A stretch of 64,000 bases of DNA from Peromyscus leucopus (Eukaryota; Chordata; Mammalia; Rodentia; Cricetidae), in NCBI RefSeq assembly GCF_004664715.2, contig NC_051075.1, forward strand, positions 23,924,715-23,988,714, given 5' to 3'. Each line of letters starts with the position of its first letter. Position 1 is the stretch's first letter. This document shows positions 19,000 to 28,117 of this stretch, piece after piece. A program made the translations under genes and the position numbers. The notes below the pieces were generated by a model. The model was given only the letters and a program-made list of their open reading frames with translations, ran no database searches and had not been told where the DNA came from.

Positions 19000-19347
19000 T
19001 TTATTTTTTATTTATTTATTTTGGTTTCTCTGTGTAGTCCTGGCTGTCCTGGAACTTGCCCTGTAGCCCAGGCTGGCTTCAAACTCACAGAGATCTGCCT
19101 GCAAGTGCTGGGACTAGAGGCGTGCGTCACCACTACCCAGCTGTTTTTACTTTTTTCATCTTCATTTTCTTTATAAAGTTGTTTTTTTTTAACACCTTTT
19201 TTTGTTTTTTGGTTTTTCGAGACATGGTTTCTCTGTGTAGCTTTGCGCCTTTTCTGGAGCTCACTTGGCTGGCCTCGAACTCACAGAGATCCGCCTGGCT
19301 CTGCCTCCCGAGTGCTGGGATTAAAGGCGTCCACCACCAATGCCCGG
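19000..19347 (-). mobile_element. two B1 SINEs
   Basis: Antisense B1 19000-19142 (with a deletion before GTGCTGGGACTAGAGGCG) and antisense B1 19193-19347 (TTTGCGCCTTTTCTGGAGC subtype, 20-base central deletion). Confidence 0.85.
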
Positions 19348-19371
19348 CCCTTTTTTTGTTTTTTCTTTTCT

Positions 19372-19560
19372 TTTTTTAATAAAATCTTTATCGACAAATA
19401 ATTCACATAGTATACAATTTGTCTGTTTGCACAATTTGATAGACTTTAGTCCAGCATCTTCATAGGCCCATGACACCATCACCACTTTCTATTTTAGAAC
19501 ATCGATGTCCTCAATTTCATACATGTGATACCTCAGTAAAACCCCCCACTCTATCCCCTA
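19372..19560 (-). mobile_element. ancient L1 3' region, left part
   Basis: CACATAGTATACAATTTG, ACACCATCACCACTTTC and TTTAGAACATC are the antisense words of old mammalian L1 (L1M) 3' ends. Related sequence resumes at 20993, so the LTR block between was inserted here. Confidence 0.6.
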
Positions 19561-19900
19561 CAGACAAAGAGAAGCTTAAACCAGGATTCCTAAGTGTAGA
19601 TAAGAACTTAGACCCCTTTTCCCCAGGTGGCTGTATCTGCTACAGGGACTTTGGAAAACACAGTCAGGATATTCGACCAAAAGACTAAAAAGGGAGGCGG
19701 GTTAAAAGAAATTATATGGTCTGTGCCTTTAAGAACTAGCCTCACAAAGAAAGGGGAGCGCTCCTTCCAACCTCCCTGCTGTGAGTGAGAGATTTGGAAG
19801 AGCCTCCCTGGAGGCTTGTAAACTTAGAAAACACCTTACTTTTGCATTTTGTATCTAAAGTCTCCAGTGGCGGCTTTGGGGATGTGATCTAGGCACAACA
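19561..19900 (+). mobile_element. LTR fragment, class I-like
   Basis: Its end (TTACTTTTGCATTTTG ... GTGATCTAGGCACAACA) is similar to the end of the next LTR (CTTGCTTTTGCATTCTGG ... CGATCTGGGCACAACA), so the two share a U5. Its 5' edge is not fixed. Confidence 0.5.
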
Positions 19901-19916
19901 AGACCCTCACTCTATT

Positions 19917-20393
19917 GTCTCAAAAAGGGGGCCTTAGACAAAGATATCTCAATATAGATAGACCCAGGCCAGTTTCAAGTCCCCAGAAATGATGGCGCCA
20001 GCCCCAGGAACAAAAGAACAGAGTCAGGATGTCTGATGGTAACCAATTAACCACGAGATGCCCCTCTCCGGAGATAACATGACCAGACCCCGGAGATGAG
20101 TTGTAAAACTCCTGACAGGGCAAACAGATAAGCTAGAGTAAGATAAAGTCCAGGCCCGGGAAAAACTGGACCAATCAAGGATGGACCCGTACTAACCCCC
20201 TCCCCTCTAAGAAATTTTATGGGTTTTGCCTCTAAAAACTAACTTCCCCAAGAAAGAATAACTCTTCTCTGCCTCACTTGAGATGGCTTGAGATGAGTTC
20301 CCTGTCGTGACTTGTAACAGATAAACCTTGCTTTTGCATTCTGGTATGCTCGTCCTTGGTGGTCTCTCTGGGGGTTACGATCTGGGCACAACA
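19917..20393 (+). mobile_element. LTR, class I-like
   Basis: TGTCTC... to ...GGGCACAACA. GACCAATCAAGGATGG resembles a CCAAT region; AGATAAACCTTGC is a poly(A)-type signal and TGGTGGTCTCTCTGGGGG a gamma-retrovirus-like U5. Edges are inferred from TG/CA only. Confidence 0.55.
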
Positions 20394-20420
20394 ATACACA
20401 CATACAATGTATGGTGATTA

Positions 20421-20988
20421 TGAAAGACCCTAGCCCTTCAGCTTACACCCCCAAGCCTCAGGAAAAGAGAAACTTCAAGCACCAGGAAAAGAGAAACTAA
20501 AAATCTAGTTCCAAGGGCAACCTGACTTAGCCATTGTTCAATCTCTCCTGCAGCCATATAACAATGTAAAAAGATTTCTGTTAAGAGATGTGCTCAACTG
20601 TGACTGGGATAGTTGCAGGTGTTCCAGGAAGGACCACTGTGACCTTTGTGTAAACTCCACTCCCGCCCTGATATCCCCCCCCCCCTTGAGGTTTCAGGAA
20701 GAATGTACCTGTTGACGTAACTGTACCCCCTCTGTGATCACTCTGTACCCAGACCATGATCTTGTGAAACGAAATTGTATGGGAATTGTAATCTTATGGC
20801 TTTTGTGGGTTTTCCCTTTAAAAGCCCCCATGGGGCTGCAGTAAGATGCAACTCTTGCTCTCAGGACAAGAGTTTGCCTGACTGTACAGAAGCTTCTTCA
20901 ATAAAAAACCTCTTGCTGTTGCATCAACTGGACTGGAGTCTGGGTTCTTGGGGTGCCCAATTGAGACCCTAAATTTTGGGGTCCAACA
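20421..20988 (+). mobile_element. solo LTR with 4-bp TSD, class I-like
   Basis: TGAAAGACCCTAGCCC to TTTTGGGGTCCAACA, 568 bp, flanked by ATTA at 20417-20420 and 20989-20992; a 4-bp TSD is typical of gamma-type ERVs. CCTTTAAAAGCCCCC is the TATA region and CAATAAAAAACCTC the poly(A) signal. A second copy in the opposite orientation is at 59470-60022. Confidence 0.85.
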
Positions 20989-21385
20989 ATTACACTCCAT
21001 CTTATTTTTTAAATGAACATAATATTTGCAATTGTAACCATTTTTAAGTTCACAATTCAGTGGCATGAATTACATTCAAGATATCAATTACACTCATGAT
21101 ATTAATTACATTTGTGGTATTCATTGATTACATTTGCAGTATTCATTCAATAACTATATTTATGGTATTCATTAATTACATTAATTGTATTGATTTATTA
21201 AATTCATGGTATTATGTCCTGATACTACTGTTCATTCGTGGGGTTTTTCCATCACACAAAACAGAAACTCTTTACTTAGGAAATCATTGCTCTATATTCC
21301 TTTCTTTTCCATCTTGAGATAACGTCTAGTCTTTCTGTCTTTATAAATTTGTATATTCTATATATTAATGAAGTTGTTTTTTAAC
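20989..21385 (-). mobile_element. ancient L1 3' region, right part, with tandem array
   Basis: TTTTTAAGTTCACAATTCAG and TGGCATGAATTACATTC are old L1 3'-end words. Inside, 21070-21215 holds about seven degenerate units of 18-25 bp, each with ATTAC or ATTAA plus a GGTATT-like part. Confidence 0.6.
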
Positions 21386-21407
21386 CTTTAAAAAGAATTA
21401 GCCAGAG

Positions 21408-21522
21408 CCAAGCATGGTAGTTCACATAGGAGGGTAAAGCAAGAAGATTCCCATAAATTTGAGGCTAGTCTGGCCTGGACTACCGAATGAGGTTTTGTCT
21501 CAAAGAAAGAAAAGAAAAGAAA
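21408..21522 (+). mobile_element. old B1 (PB1-like)
   Basis: AGCCAAGCATGGTAGTTCAC ... TTTTGTCTCAAAGAAAG, with an internal deletion. Confidence 0.7.
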
Positions 21523-21569
21523 ATTCCCCAGGAAAAATAGTAACTTTATTATTTTTTACTCTCTTATTA

Positions 21570-21625
21570 TCTGTCTAATTTGAGGCTGGATCTTGTATAA
21601 TGCCCAGGCTGGTCTCAAACTGGTT
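21570..21625 (-). mobile_element. B1 fragment
   Basis: Antisense GAGGCTGGATCTTGTATAAT and CAGGCTGGTCTCAAAC only. Confidence 0.55.
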
Positions 21626-21716
21626 GAAACAACATAAAAACATCAATAACTTAAAATTTGCTAACCTATTTGTTTGCTTCAACTTTGTTTTTGTTTTGTT
21701 TCGCTTTGTTTTTTAG

Positions 21717-21831
21717 CCCAAGAACAACCTTTTGGGAGCTACTATCACTTACTCGGAAAAAGCATTTCTTGGAATTCCTTCAGCTTTACCTGAAGCTCTC
21801 CCCTGGAACTTCGGGGAGACAAAGGTTCTAG
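21717..21831 (+). other. candidate terminal exon, unrecognised product
   Basis: A long T-rich tract ending TTTGTTTTTTAG (21705-21716) is a textbook 3' splice-site shape. The frame from 21718 is open for 37 codons to TAG at 21829-21831 and includes TRKKHFLEFLQLYLKLSPG. The sequence to 22075 is repeat-free and could be 3' UTR. A T-rich tract before AG arises often in rodent DNA, so this may be chance. Confidence 0.25.
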
Positions 21832-22082
21832 TCCCCAGTCATAGTTTTCAGAGGCACCTCCTTTTGCTCGGCAGTGCCCTGATGGACATTGCATCTTGTC
21901 AGAGACAGAGAGCCCAGGTCACAGGAAGAGTCACCCTGGGATGAGCCATGGACTGTGAGCTGGTGACCTGGGAAAGCGTCCGTCAAAGTCTCGCTTTCAG
22001 ATGTTCCCACTGAGCCTGCCATCCAATGAGGAGGTGACAGCAGGTGCCTCCAGAGGGCTTTCTAAATCATTCCTGAGTAGGG
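21832..22082. other. single-copy stretch
   Basis: No repeat is recognised. The larger open frame reading across it (to 21944) gives no known protein. Confidence 0.5.
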
Positions 22083-22496
22083 GTTAGGGTTTTGTCAACT
22101 TGCCACAAGCCAGGGTCATCTGGGAAGAGGGAACCTTAGTTGAGAAAATGCTCCCCTCCCCCGAGCAGGTCAGCCTGTATGAAAGACTGTGGAGGCGTTT
22201 TCTGGATTAGGACTGATGTGGGAGGCAGCTCACTGTGGGTGGTGCCACCCTTAGGCAAGGGGTTCTAGATGCTGTAAGAAAGCAGGTTGAGCAAGCTACA
22301 GGGAGCAAGCCAGTAAGCATCCCTCCTCCATGGCCTCTGCTTCAGTTCCTGCCTCCAGTTCCTGCCTTGAGTCATGCTCTGCCCTTGTTGATACACTGTG
22401 ATGGAAAAGCATAAGCCAAATGAAAACCTTTTCCTTCCGAGTTGATCATGGTGTTTACCACAGAAACAGAAACCTAACCAGGACAGCAGGACTTTG
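22083..22496 (+). mobile_element. type 1 ACACCATGACC repeat, full, sense
   Basis: TTTTGTCAACTTGCCACAAG, GGAACCTTAGTTGAGAAAA, CCAGTTCCTGCC, end ATGGTGTTTACCACAGAAAC. Orientation is opposite to the copies at 9296 and 17398. Confidence 0.75.
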
Positions 22497-22559
22497 TATA
22501 TCTCCCATTTACCTAGGAACTGCTCTCCATTCTTCCTTATCTTCTTCAGAGCCATTGAC

Positions 22560-22959
22560 CTGTGTAGACCGGTCTGAAGGGACTCTAGACAGCTCGAGCA
22601 TGGCAGTCACGGCTCTGGCAGGCCTTGCCCTTCTCCCCCATTCCCTCTGTTTTGCTAAAAACTGTTAGATTACATTCCTAAAGCTAGCCACCAAGGTCTA
22701 TTCCCTTATTTGGCCATTCCCTCCTCCTAAGACTAACTACCAAGGTCTAGTTATCAAAAGTAGTGAAGTCCAGCAATCAGAAGCCCCCTGTGGCTCACCA
22801 ACTTTATGTGTCCAATTAAAAGTAAATGCCATTTTTCTATGTGCCACATCTGTCTCCTCTCTATTCAGAGGCAATCCTTTGTCCCTCTGGGACAAATACC
22901 CTTGCCCTTTTCCCTTATTCCCTTCCCCTTCATCCTCTACTTCCTGTCTTTGTCTCTTT
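22560..22959 (+). mobile_element. possible LTR, left part
   Basis: Low-complexity-free sequence with CTAGCCACCAAGGTC and ACTAACTACCAAGGTC as an internal echo, CCAATTAAAAGTAAATGCC and a pyrimidine-rich end. It continues at 23177-23275 after the B2. It resembles ERV LTR sequence, but no edges are seen. Confidence 0.35.
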
Positions 22960-23160
22960 TTAAAAATTTTTTATTTATTTTTATTTTTTAAGATTTATTA
23001 TGTATACAGTGTTCTGCCTCACGTGTATGCCTGCAAGCCGGAAGAGGACACCGGATTTCATTACAGATGGTTGTGAGCCACCATGTGGTTCCTGGGAATT
23101 GAACTCAGGTCCTCTGAAAGAGCAGCCAGTGCTCTTAACCACTGAGCAATCTCTCCAGCC
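22960..23160 (-). mobile_element. B2 SINE with TSD
   Basis: Antisense B2; the 16-bp duplication CCTGTCTTTGTCTCTT is at 22943-22958 and 23161-23176. Confidence 0.95.
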
Positions 23161-23275
23161 CCTGTCTTTGTCTCTTATTCTTTCCCTCTGGGCAAATCAG
23201 TCTCCTTTGTACTGAGAACTCGGTATTAAGGGTCCTGAGCTGATATCGATGTCTTATAATGTCAGCCTTCCACGG

Positions 23276-23628
23276 AGATCAGAGTGAGGTCAGGTTGGAT
23301 GGGGTTAATGCCCAGCTCCCTCCTCCAAGCTCAATAGAGCTAGCGAGTGCCTCTCCAGGGCTCGCTCCCTCCTTCCAGCCCCAGGAATAAAATCCTTGCC
23401 CCAGGTTGTAGTGCCCACCTTTGAGTTCCCCTGATTGAGTGTGCCACCTGTTTCCTCCCGGGACATTGACAGACACATCTTGATTGAAGCAATTCACCAA
23501 GCTAAGCTTGTCCATAAACATCCAATTACAAATTAGTTTATGAAACTGCTTTCAAGGATTGATGACCTGTGGCTGGCTCAAGGGGACAGGAAAGAGAAGA
23601 AATACATCTTCACAGAAATATAAGGAGG
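23276..23628. other. single-copy stretch
   Basis: No repeat or supported gene. CTCCAAGCTCAATAGAGC forms a small inverted echo. Confidence 0.5.
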
Positions 23629-23690
23629 CCGCGGGTGTAGCTCACTGGCAGGCTACTGCCTGGCGATTATAAAAGGGCCTGAGCCGGAGC
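23629..23690 (+). mobile_element. tRNA-like SINE fragment with TATA motif
   Basis: GGGTGTAGCTCACTGGCAGG matches a Pol III A box (TAGCTCACTGG), but no B box follows. GATTATAAAAGGGCC at 23667-23681 is a strong TATA-box match. Confidence 0.4.
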
Positions 23691-23854
23691 CTGTGCTGAC
23701 AGAGAAGAAACACAGGCAACAGCAGGAACAGGGCTTACAACTCCGTACTCCAGCCTGAGATCCAGATCAGCAATTTGCAAGCTCTGGGACACCGTTCTTC
23801 CCCTCTAAAATGAAGAGTTTGGGTACATCGATGGCTTGTTCTTTCTTTTCTCTT
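23691..23854. other. no gene seen
   Basis: Downstream of the TATA motif; contains CACAGGCAACAGCAGG but no convincing start codon context. Confidence 0.4.
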
Positions 23855-23985
23855 GGAGATAATGTCCAAGGACTAAGGCTTGTCTTAAATGTGCTCTGTA
23901 GTCTAAGTGAACCTTGAACATCTGAACTAATGGCCTCAGCCTTGCAAGTAATTGGCATCCCAAGCGTACCACCAGGTCCAGCTAT
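23855..23985 (-). mobile_element. old B1 (PB1-like)
   Basis: TCTTGGAGATAATGTCCAAG ... AAGCGTACCACCAGGTCCAG in antisense. Confidence 0.6.
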
Positions 23986-24139
23986 GATCAGTGGCTTTCA
24001 AACTGTATGTCATAAGCTCATGGTTCCACAGTGATACTCCAGTAGTCCCTAATGGGAGGAGAGAGATGCAGAAAAAAGAGAAAGATAAGCTGTCTTAATC
24101 ACTGCTCAATTACTGTGAGGAGACACATGACCATGGCAA

Positions 24140-24144
<5 letters not shown>

Positions 24145-24171
<27 letters not shown>

Positions 24172-24312
24172 CCGAGACAGGGTGTCTCTGTGTAGCTTTG
24201 CGCCTTTCCTGGAACTCACTTGGTAGCCCAGGCTGGCCTTGAACTCACAAAGATCTGCCTGGCTCTGCCTCCTGAGTGCTGAGATTAAAGGCGTGCGCCA
24301 CCACCGCCCGGC
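24145..24312 (-). mobile_element. B1 SINE with TSD
   Basis: Young antisense B1 (TTTGCGCCTTTCC subtype) with a 32-base T tail; CATGGCAACTCTT is at 24132-24144 and 24315-24327. Confidence 0.95.
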
Positions 24313-24545
24313 CTCATGGCAACTCTTATAAAGGAAAGCATTTAATTGGGAGCTGACTTACATTTCAGGGGTTTAGTCTATTATCATCTGCTGTGGCCTG
24401 CCCAGCTGGAGCATGAAATCCGGCGAGGGATGCCGAGGTTAAACAGCACTCTAGACACCCAGTTTCGGTTAGTCAGGGAAGCAGCTCCTCTTTATTCGTA
24501 CCAACATGGGTTTATATACCCCTCTAACAGCAGGAGTCAAGGAAT

Positions 24546-24937
24546 TGCTGTGGGATGGTCTGTATGTCAAATCTGTTGCTCTGATTGGTCAATAAATAAA
24601 ACACCAATTGGCCAGTGGCTAGGCAGGAAGTATAGACGGGACTAATAGAGAGGAGAAAAGAAAGAACAGGAAGGCGAAAGGAGACACTGCCAGCCAGTGT
24701 CATGACAAGAAGCATGTGAAGACGCTGGTAAGACACGAGCCACGTGGCAAGGTGTAGATTTATGAAAATGGATTGATTTAAGCTATAAGAACAGTTAACA
24801 AGAAGCCTGCCACGGCCATACAGTTTGTAAGCAATATAAGTCTCTGTGTTTACTTGGTTGGGTCTGAGCGGCTGTGGGACTGGTGGGTGACAAAGATTTG
24901 TCCTGACTGTGGGCAAGGCAGGAAAACTCTAGTTACA
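24546..24937 (+). mobile_element. 5' LTR of mys-like element
   Basis: TGCTGTGGGATGGTC to ACTCTAGTTACA. It contains GATTGGTCAATAAATAAAAC (CCAAT-like and poly(A)-like words). Confidence 0.9.
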
Positions 24938-24950
24938 AATGGTGCCCAAT
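24938..24950 (+). other. primer-binding site, tRNA-Lys-like
   Basis: TGGTGCCCAA begins two bases after the LTR and resembles TGGCGCCCAA of Lys-primed class II ERVs with one change. It is cut by a B1; its continuation CCCAATGTGTTGG is at 25170. Confidence 0.75.
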
Positions 24951-24955
24951 GGCTG

Positions 24956-25011
<56 letters not shown>

Positions 25012-25160
25012 ACGCCTTTAATCCCAGCACGCGGGAGGCAGAGCCAGGCGGATCTCTGTGAGTTTGAGGCCAGCCTGGACTACCAAGTGAGTCCCAGGAA
25101 AGGCGCAAAGCTACACAGAGAAACCCTGTCTCGAAAAACCAAAAAAAAAAAAAAAAAAAA
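24951..25160 (+). mobile_element. B1 with GGC expansion, inserted in the primer site
   Basis: Young B1 (AGGAAAGGCGCAAAGCTACA). The TSD AAATGGTGCCCAAT is at 24937-24950 and 25161-25174. GGTGGTGGCGCACGCC of normal B1 has become about 15 GGC units (24964-25010). Confidence 0.95.
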
Positions 25161-25174
25161 AAATGGTGCCCAAT

Positions 25175-26106
25175 GTGTTGGCAAGAGTTTCCACCTAAAA
25201 CCTGAAAAAAGATTCTAAAATGGAGCTAAAAAGAGTCCCTAGCTGTCTCTTTCAAGCTAGTGGCAGCCTACATGTTTGAGCTACTATGGCGGGTTCCTAG
25301 CATCTGTGCTTGACCTGCAGTATGGCGGGAATGAGGCCTCTGCAAGTGGCACATTAAACTGCATGGTTGATTTAGCCTTTGCTAGTACAAAACAAAAAAA
25401 GAGGTTTCTGGGCTACACACTGCTTTGATAGAAGCATAGACCCACTATTTCTGAGAGTTGATGGCTCCCAGAGCTGGCAGAAAATGTACCACTGCCATGT
25501 TGGGAAGCTGAAGTGGGCAGAGCCAGCAGCCACAGCGCCAGCACCGTTTCAGGCTTAAAAGGCTGCAGTTTAAAGCAATAGGCTCAAGGTAATATAAAAA
25601 ATAAGCCACATAAAGATGGCTACCACACAGAGAATCTGGATTATGTTCTCTTTGATATTTGTAACTGAAGAAAAACATTTGATTGCAAAAGCTGTTGAGT
25701 TATGCCAAAATGTATATTTTAAAGGTACCTTGACTTCAAATTTTGGATATAAGGATATGTTGCTTTGGAAAAGAGGCTCTGCTTTTGTTTCCACAGAAAG
25801 CCAGAGGCTATGGATTTGTTCCAGATTAAGATACATCAGGTTTCACCAGTCAAGACCACCTGAAAGGTCTCTGATGACACCATGGCCCAGAGGATCCAAC
25901 ATCCAGAATCGTTTCAAGGCAACTGGCTCAGATGATACAACCTCATGGACTACTCCATGATTCTTAAATTTTCTTTGTGTCCCCATAAGATACAGCGCCC
26001 CCCTCCAGAAGGAAGTAGTAAGAGAAGCTACGCCCAAATTCCCAAATATACCAAGCTGGCTTTGGAGATGTGTAAAAGTTAAAACCTTCTTTTTTGAAAA
26101 AAAAAA
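25175..26106 (+). mobile_element. internal region of mys-like element, non-coding
   Basis: Continues from the primer site. Open frames are short on both strands (longest about 114 codons) and show no retroviral motif that I can find. Confidence 0.7.
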
Positions 26107-26495
26107 ATAGGGGAAGTGCTGTGAGATGGTCTGTTGCTCTGATTGGTCAATAAATAAAACACTGATTGGCCAGTGGCTAGGCAGGAAGTATAGGAGGGAC
26201 TAATAGAGAGGAGAATTAAGGGAACAGGAAGGCAGAAGGAGTCACTGCCAGTCGCCGCCAGGATAAGCAGCATGTGAAGATGCCGGTAAGCCACGAGCCA
26301 CGTGGCAAGGTATAGATTTATGGAAATGGATTAATTTAAGCTATAAGAACAGTTAGCAAGAAGCCTGCCATGGCCATACAGTTTGTAAGCAATATAAGTC
26401 TCTGTGTTTACTTGGTTGGGTCTGAGCGGCTGTGGGACTGGCGGGTGATAGAGATTTGTCCTGACTGTGGGCCAGGCAGGAAAACTCTAGCTACA
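26107..26495 (+). mobile_element. polypurine tract and 3' LTR of mys-like element
   Basis: AATAGGGGAAG (26106-26116) is the polypurine tract. The LTR runs from TGCTGTGAGATGG at 26117 to CTCTAGCTACA at 26495. Confidence 0.85.
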
Positions 26496-26765
26496 AGCAA
26501 TGGTTACTCTGTATCTGGAGGCAAGCAGACACTGTTTTCCAAACAGGAAAAACCACAGGGGAACTGATCCAGAACCCAACTGCACATTTTTCACACAAAC
26601 GACTTAACTGGGACAGGACAAAAAGGGCATTTAAAATTAAGGCAGCAAACTTTCTGCTGCCGACAATCATCGTGGCAGGGAGCACAGAGGTAGGCAGGTA
26701 TGGTGTTGAAGTTGCTAAGAGGTACATCCTGTAGGCTGAGAAGCAGAAACAGGGGCTGGCATGGG

Positions 26766-26766
<1 letters not shown>

Positions 26767-26802
<36 letters not shown>

Positions 26803-27031
26803 AGAATGCTGGCATTCAAATTTTTGTTTTGGTTATAGGTTTTTCTAAGATCTTTTATTTTTCTATTTTATGGATGAGTGCTCTAACTGCATGTATGCAT
26901 TTATGCCAGAAGAGGGTATCAGATCCCCCTAGAGATGGTTGTGAGCCACCATGTGGTTGCTGGGAATTGAACTCAGAACCTCTGAAAGAGCAGCCAGTGC
27001 TCTTAACCGCTGAGCCATCTCTCCAGTCCCA
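26767..27031 (-). mobile_element. B2 SINE with TSD and long T tail
   Basis: Antisense B2 with a 35-base T run; the flanks are CATGGGCTTTTT on both sides (about 26760 and 27034). Confidence 0.9.
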
Positions 27032-27187
27032 ACATGGGCTTTTTGACACCTCAAAGTCCACCTCCTACACCCCACCTCCTGTGACACACTTCCTCCAATA
27101 AGGCCACACCTCCTAATCATTCTAATCCTTTCAAAGCATTCCACTCCCTGGGAACTAAGCATTCAAATATATGAGCCTATGGGGGCC

Positions 27188-27512
27188 TGTCTCAGTTAGG
27201 GTTCCATTGCTGTGAAGAGACACCACAGCAATTCTTACAGAGGAAAACATTTAATTGTGGTGACAGCTCACAGTTCAGAGGTTCAGTCTATTATCATGGT
27301 GGGACATGGCAGTGTGCAGGCAGACATGGTGCTGGAGAGGTAGCTGCTACATATTGATATGCAGGCAACAGGAAGTAGACCATCTCATTGGCCGTGGCTT
27401 GAGCATGAGACCTCAAAGCCTGCCTCCACAGTGACACACTTCCTCCAACAAGACCACACCTCTCATTAGGGCCACTCCCTTTAGGGGACCATTTTCTTTC
27501 AACCCACCACAG
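27188..27512 (-). mobile_element. type 2 ACACCATGACC repeat, full
   Basis: Antisense: TGTCTCAGTTAGGGTTCC, ACATTTAATTGTGGTG, CATGGTGGGACATGGCAG, ACCATTTTCTTTCAACCC. Confidence 0.85.
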
Positions 27513-27905
27513 GACCGTTTATATTCAAACTACCACACAAGTCCAGGTCCCTATTCCAATCAAGACGTCTCTCCTGCTGTCTACTTATGTGTGGTGAGAT
27601 AAAACAGGAGCTGACAGTGTAGAATGTACAAAAGACAGAGTGCTCTGCTTTGCGGGATTCTGAAGCCATGAAACAAGGCATCCTCTGTGGAGAGGTAAGC
27701 TGGGGCCATGTGCACACACCTAGTGCATGCTTTAAAGGCATTTTGGATTTCCGTCCTTTTCTGTGAATATAAACAAATTCCCCCATCTTCTAGGATCCCC
27801 TACAGGTGTTGGGAGCAGAAAGCATTTCAGGACAATGTTGGAACATAGAAACCAACCTCAGTCCAAGTTTCAGGAGCCAGGGTAGAGTTCATGAACTATA
27901 TTATA
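27513..27905. other. single-copy stretch, no gene seen
   Basis: About 390 bp free of recognised repeats; no exon signals I can defend. Confidence 0.5.
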
Positions 27906-27909
27906 TTAA

Positions 27910-28012
27910 TTTATTTGTTTTGGAGACTGACTGGTCTGGAACTCAAGGAAATCCGCCTGCCTCTACCTGCCAAGCATTAGGACCAAAGGTGTGTGCATCT
28001 ACAGCCAGCTTT
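27910..28012 (-). mobile_element. B1 fragment
   Basis: Antisense: GACTGGTCTGGAACTC ... GTGTGTGCATCTACAGCC. Confidence 0.65.
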
Positions 28013-28117
28013 TTATTTTTAATTACTTAATAATCAGAGAGAGAGAAAATGCTATAGCACCATGGGGAGGTTTGATCATAGTTTTTGGGAGTTAGTTGGT
28101 TCTTTCCTTCCACCTTG

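Larger units (their letters stand above)
24546..26495 (+). mobile_element. mys-like non-autonomous LTR element, complete
   Basis: Two LTRs (392 and 379 bp) flank about 0.95 kb of internal sequence plus a nested B1. TSD AGGAAT (24540-24545) against AGCAAT (26496-26501), one mismatch. The primer site is Lys-like (TGGTGCCCAA). The internal part lacks any gag, pro, pol or env frame, so it must have moved with proteins from another ERV. The LTRs differ by scattered changes and a 9-base deletion near the start of the 3' LTR, so it is not new. Confidence 0.85.
24389..26665 (-). mobile_element. solo LTR (minus) interrupted by mys-like element
   Basis: The two halves, 24389-24545 and 26502-26665, join to about 321 bp. 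The outer duplication ATCATC (24383-24388, 26666-26671) is a perfect 6-bp TSD, as for class II ERVs. On the minus strand it reads TGTCGGCAGCAGAAAG..., GTATATAAACCC (TATA), CGAATAAAGAGG (poly(A) signal), ...CAGGCCACAGCA. Its U3 is separated from R-U5 by the element inside. Confidence 0.85.
24092..27183 (-). mobile_element. type 2 ACACCATGACC repeat, split by nested insertions
   Basis: The host segments are 24092-24144, 24313-24388, 26672-26766 and 27032-27183. Read together in antisense they give GACACATGACCATGGC, AGCATTTAATTGGG, GGTTTAGTCTATTATCATC, CAGGCAGGTATGGTG..., CCTCCTAATCATTC and GAGCCTATGGGGGCC. A B1, an LTR carrying a provirus-like element, and a B2 interrupt it. Confidence 0.75.

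Noticed and set aside
25616..25960. 114-codon frame in the mys-like element as a possible gag
   Set aside because: No zinc knuckle, protease or capsid motif is visible; the sequence reads as non-coding interior.
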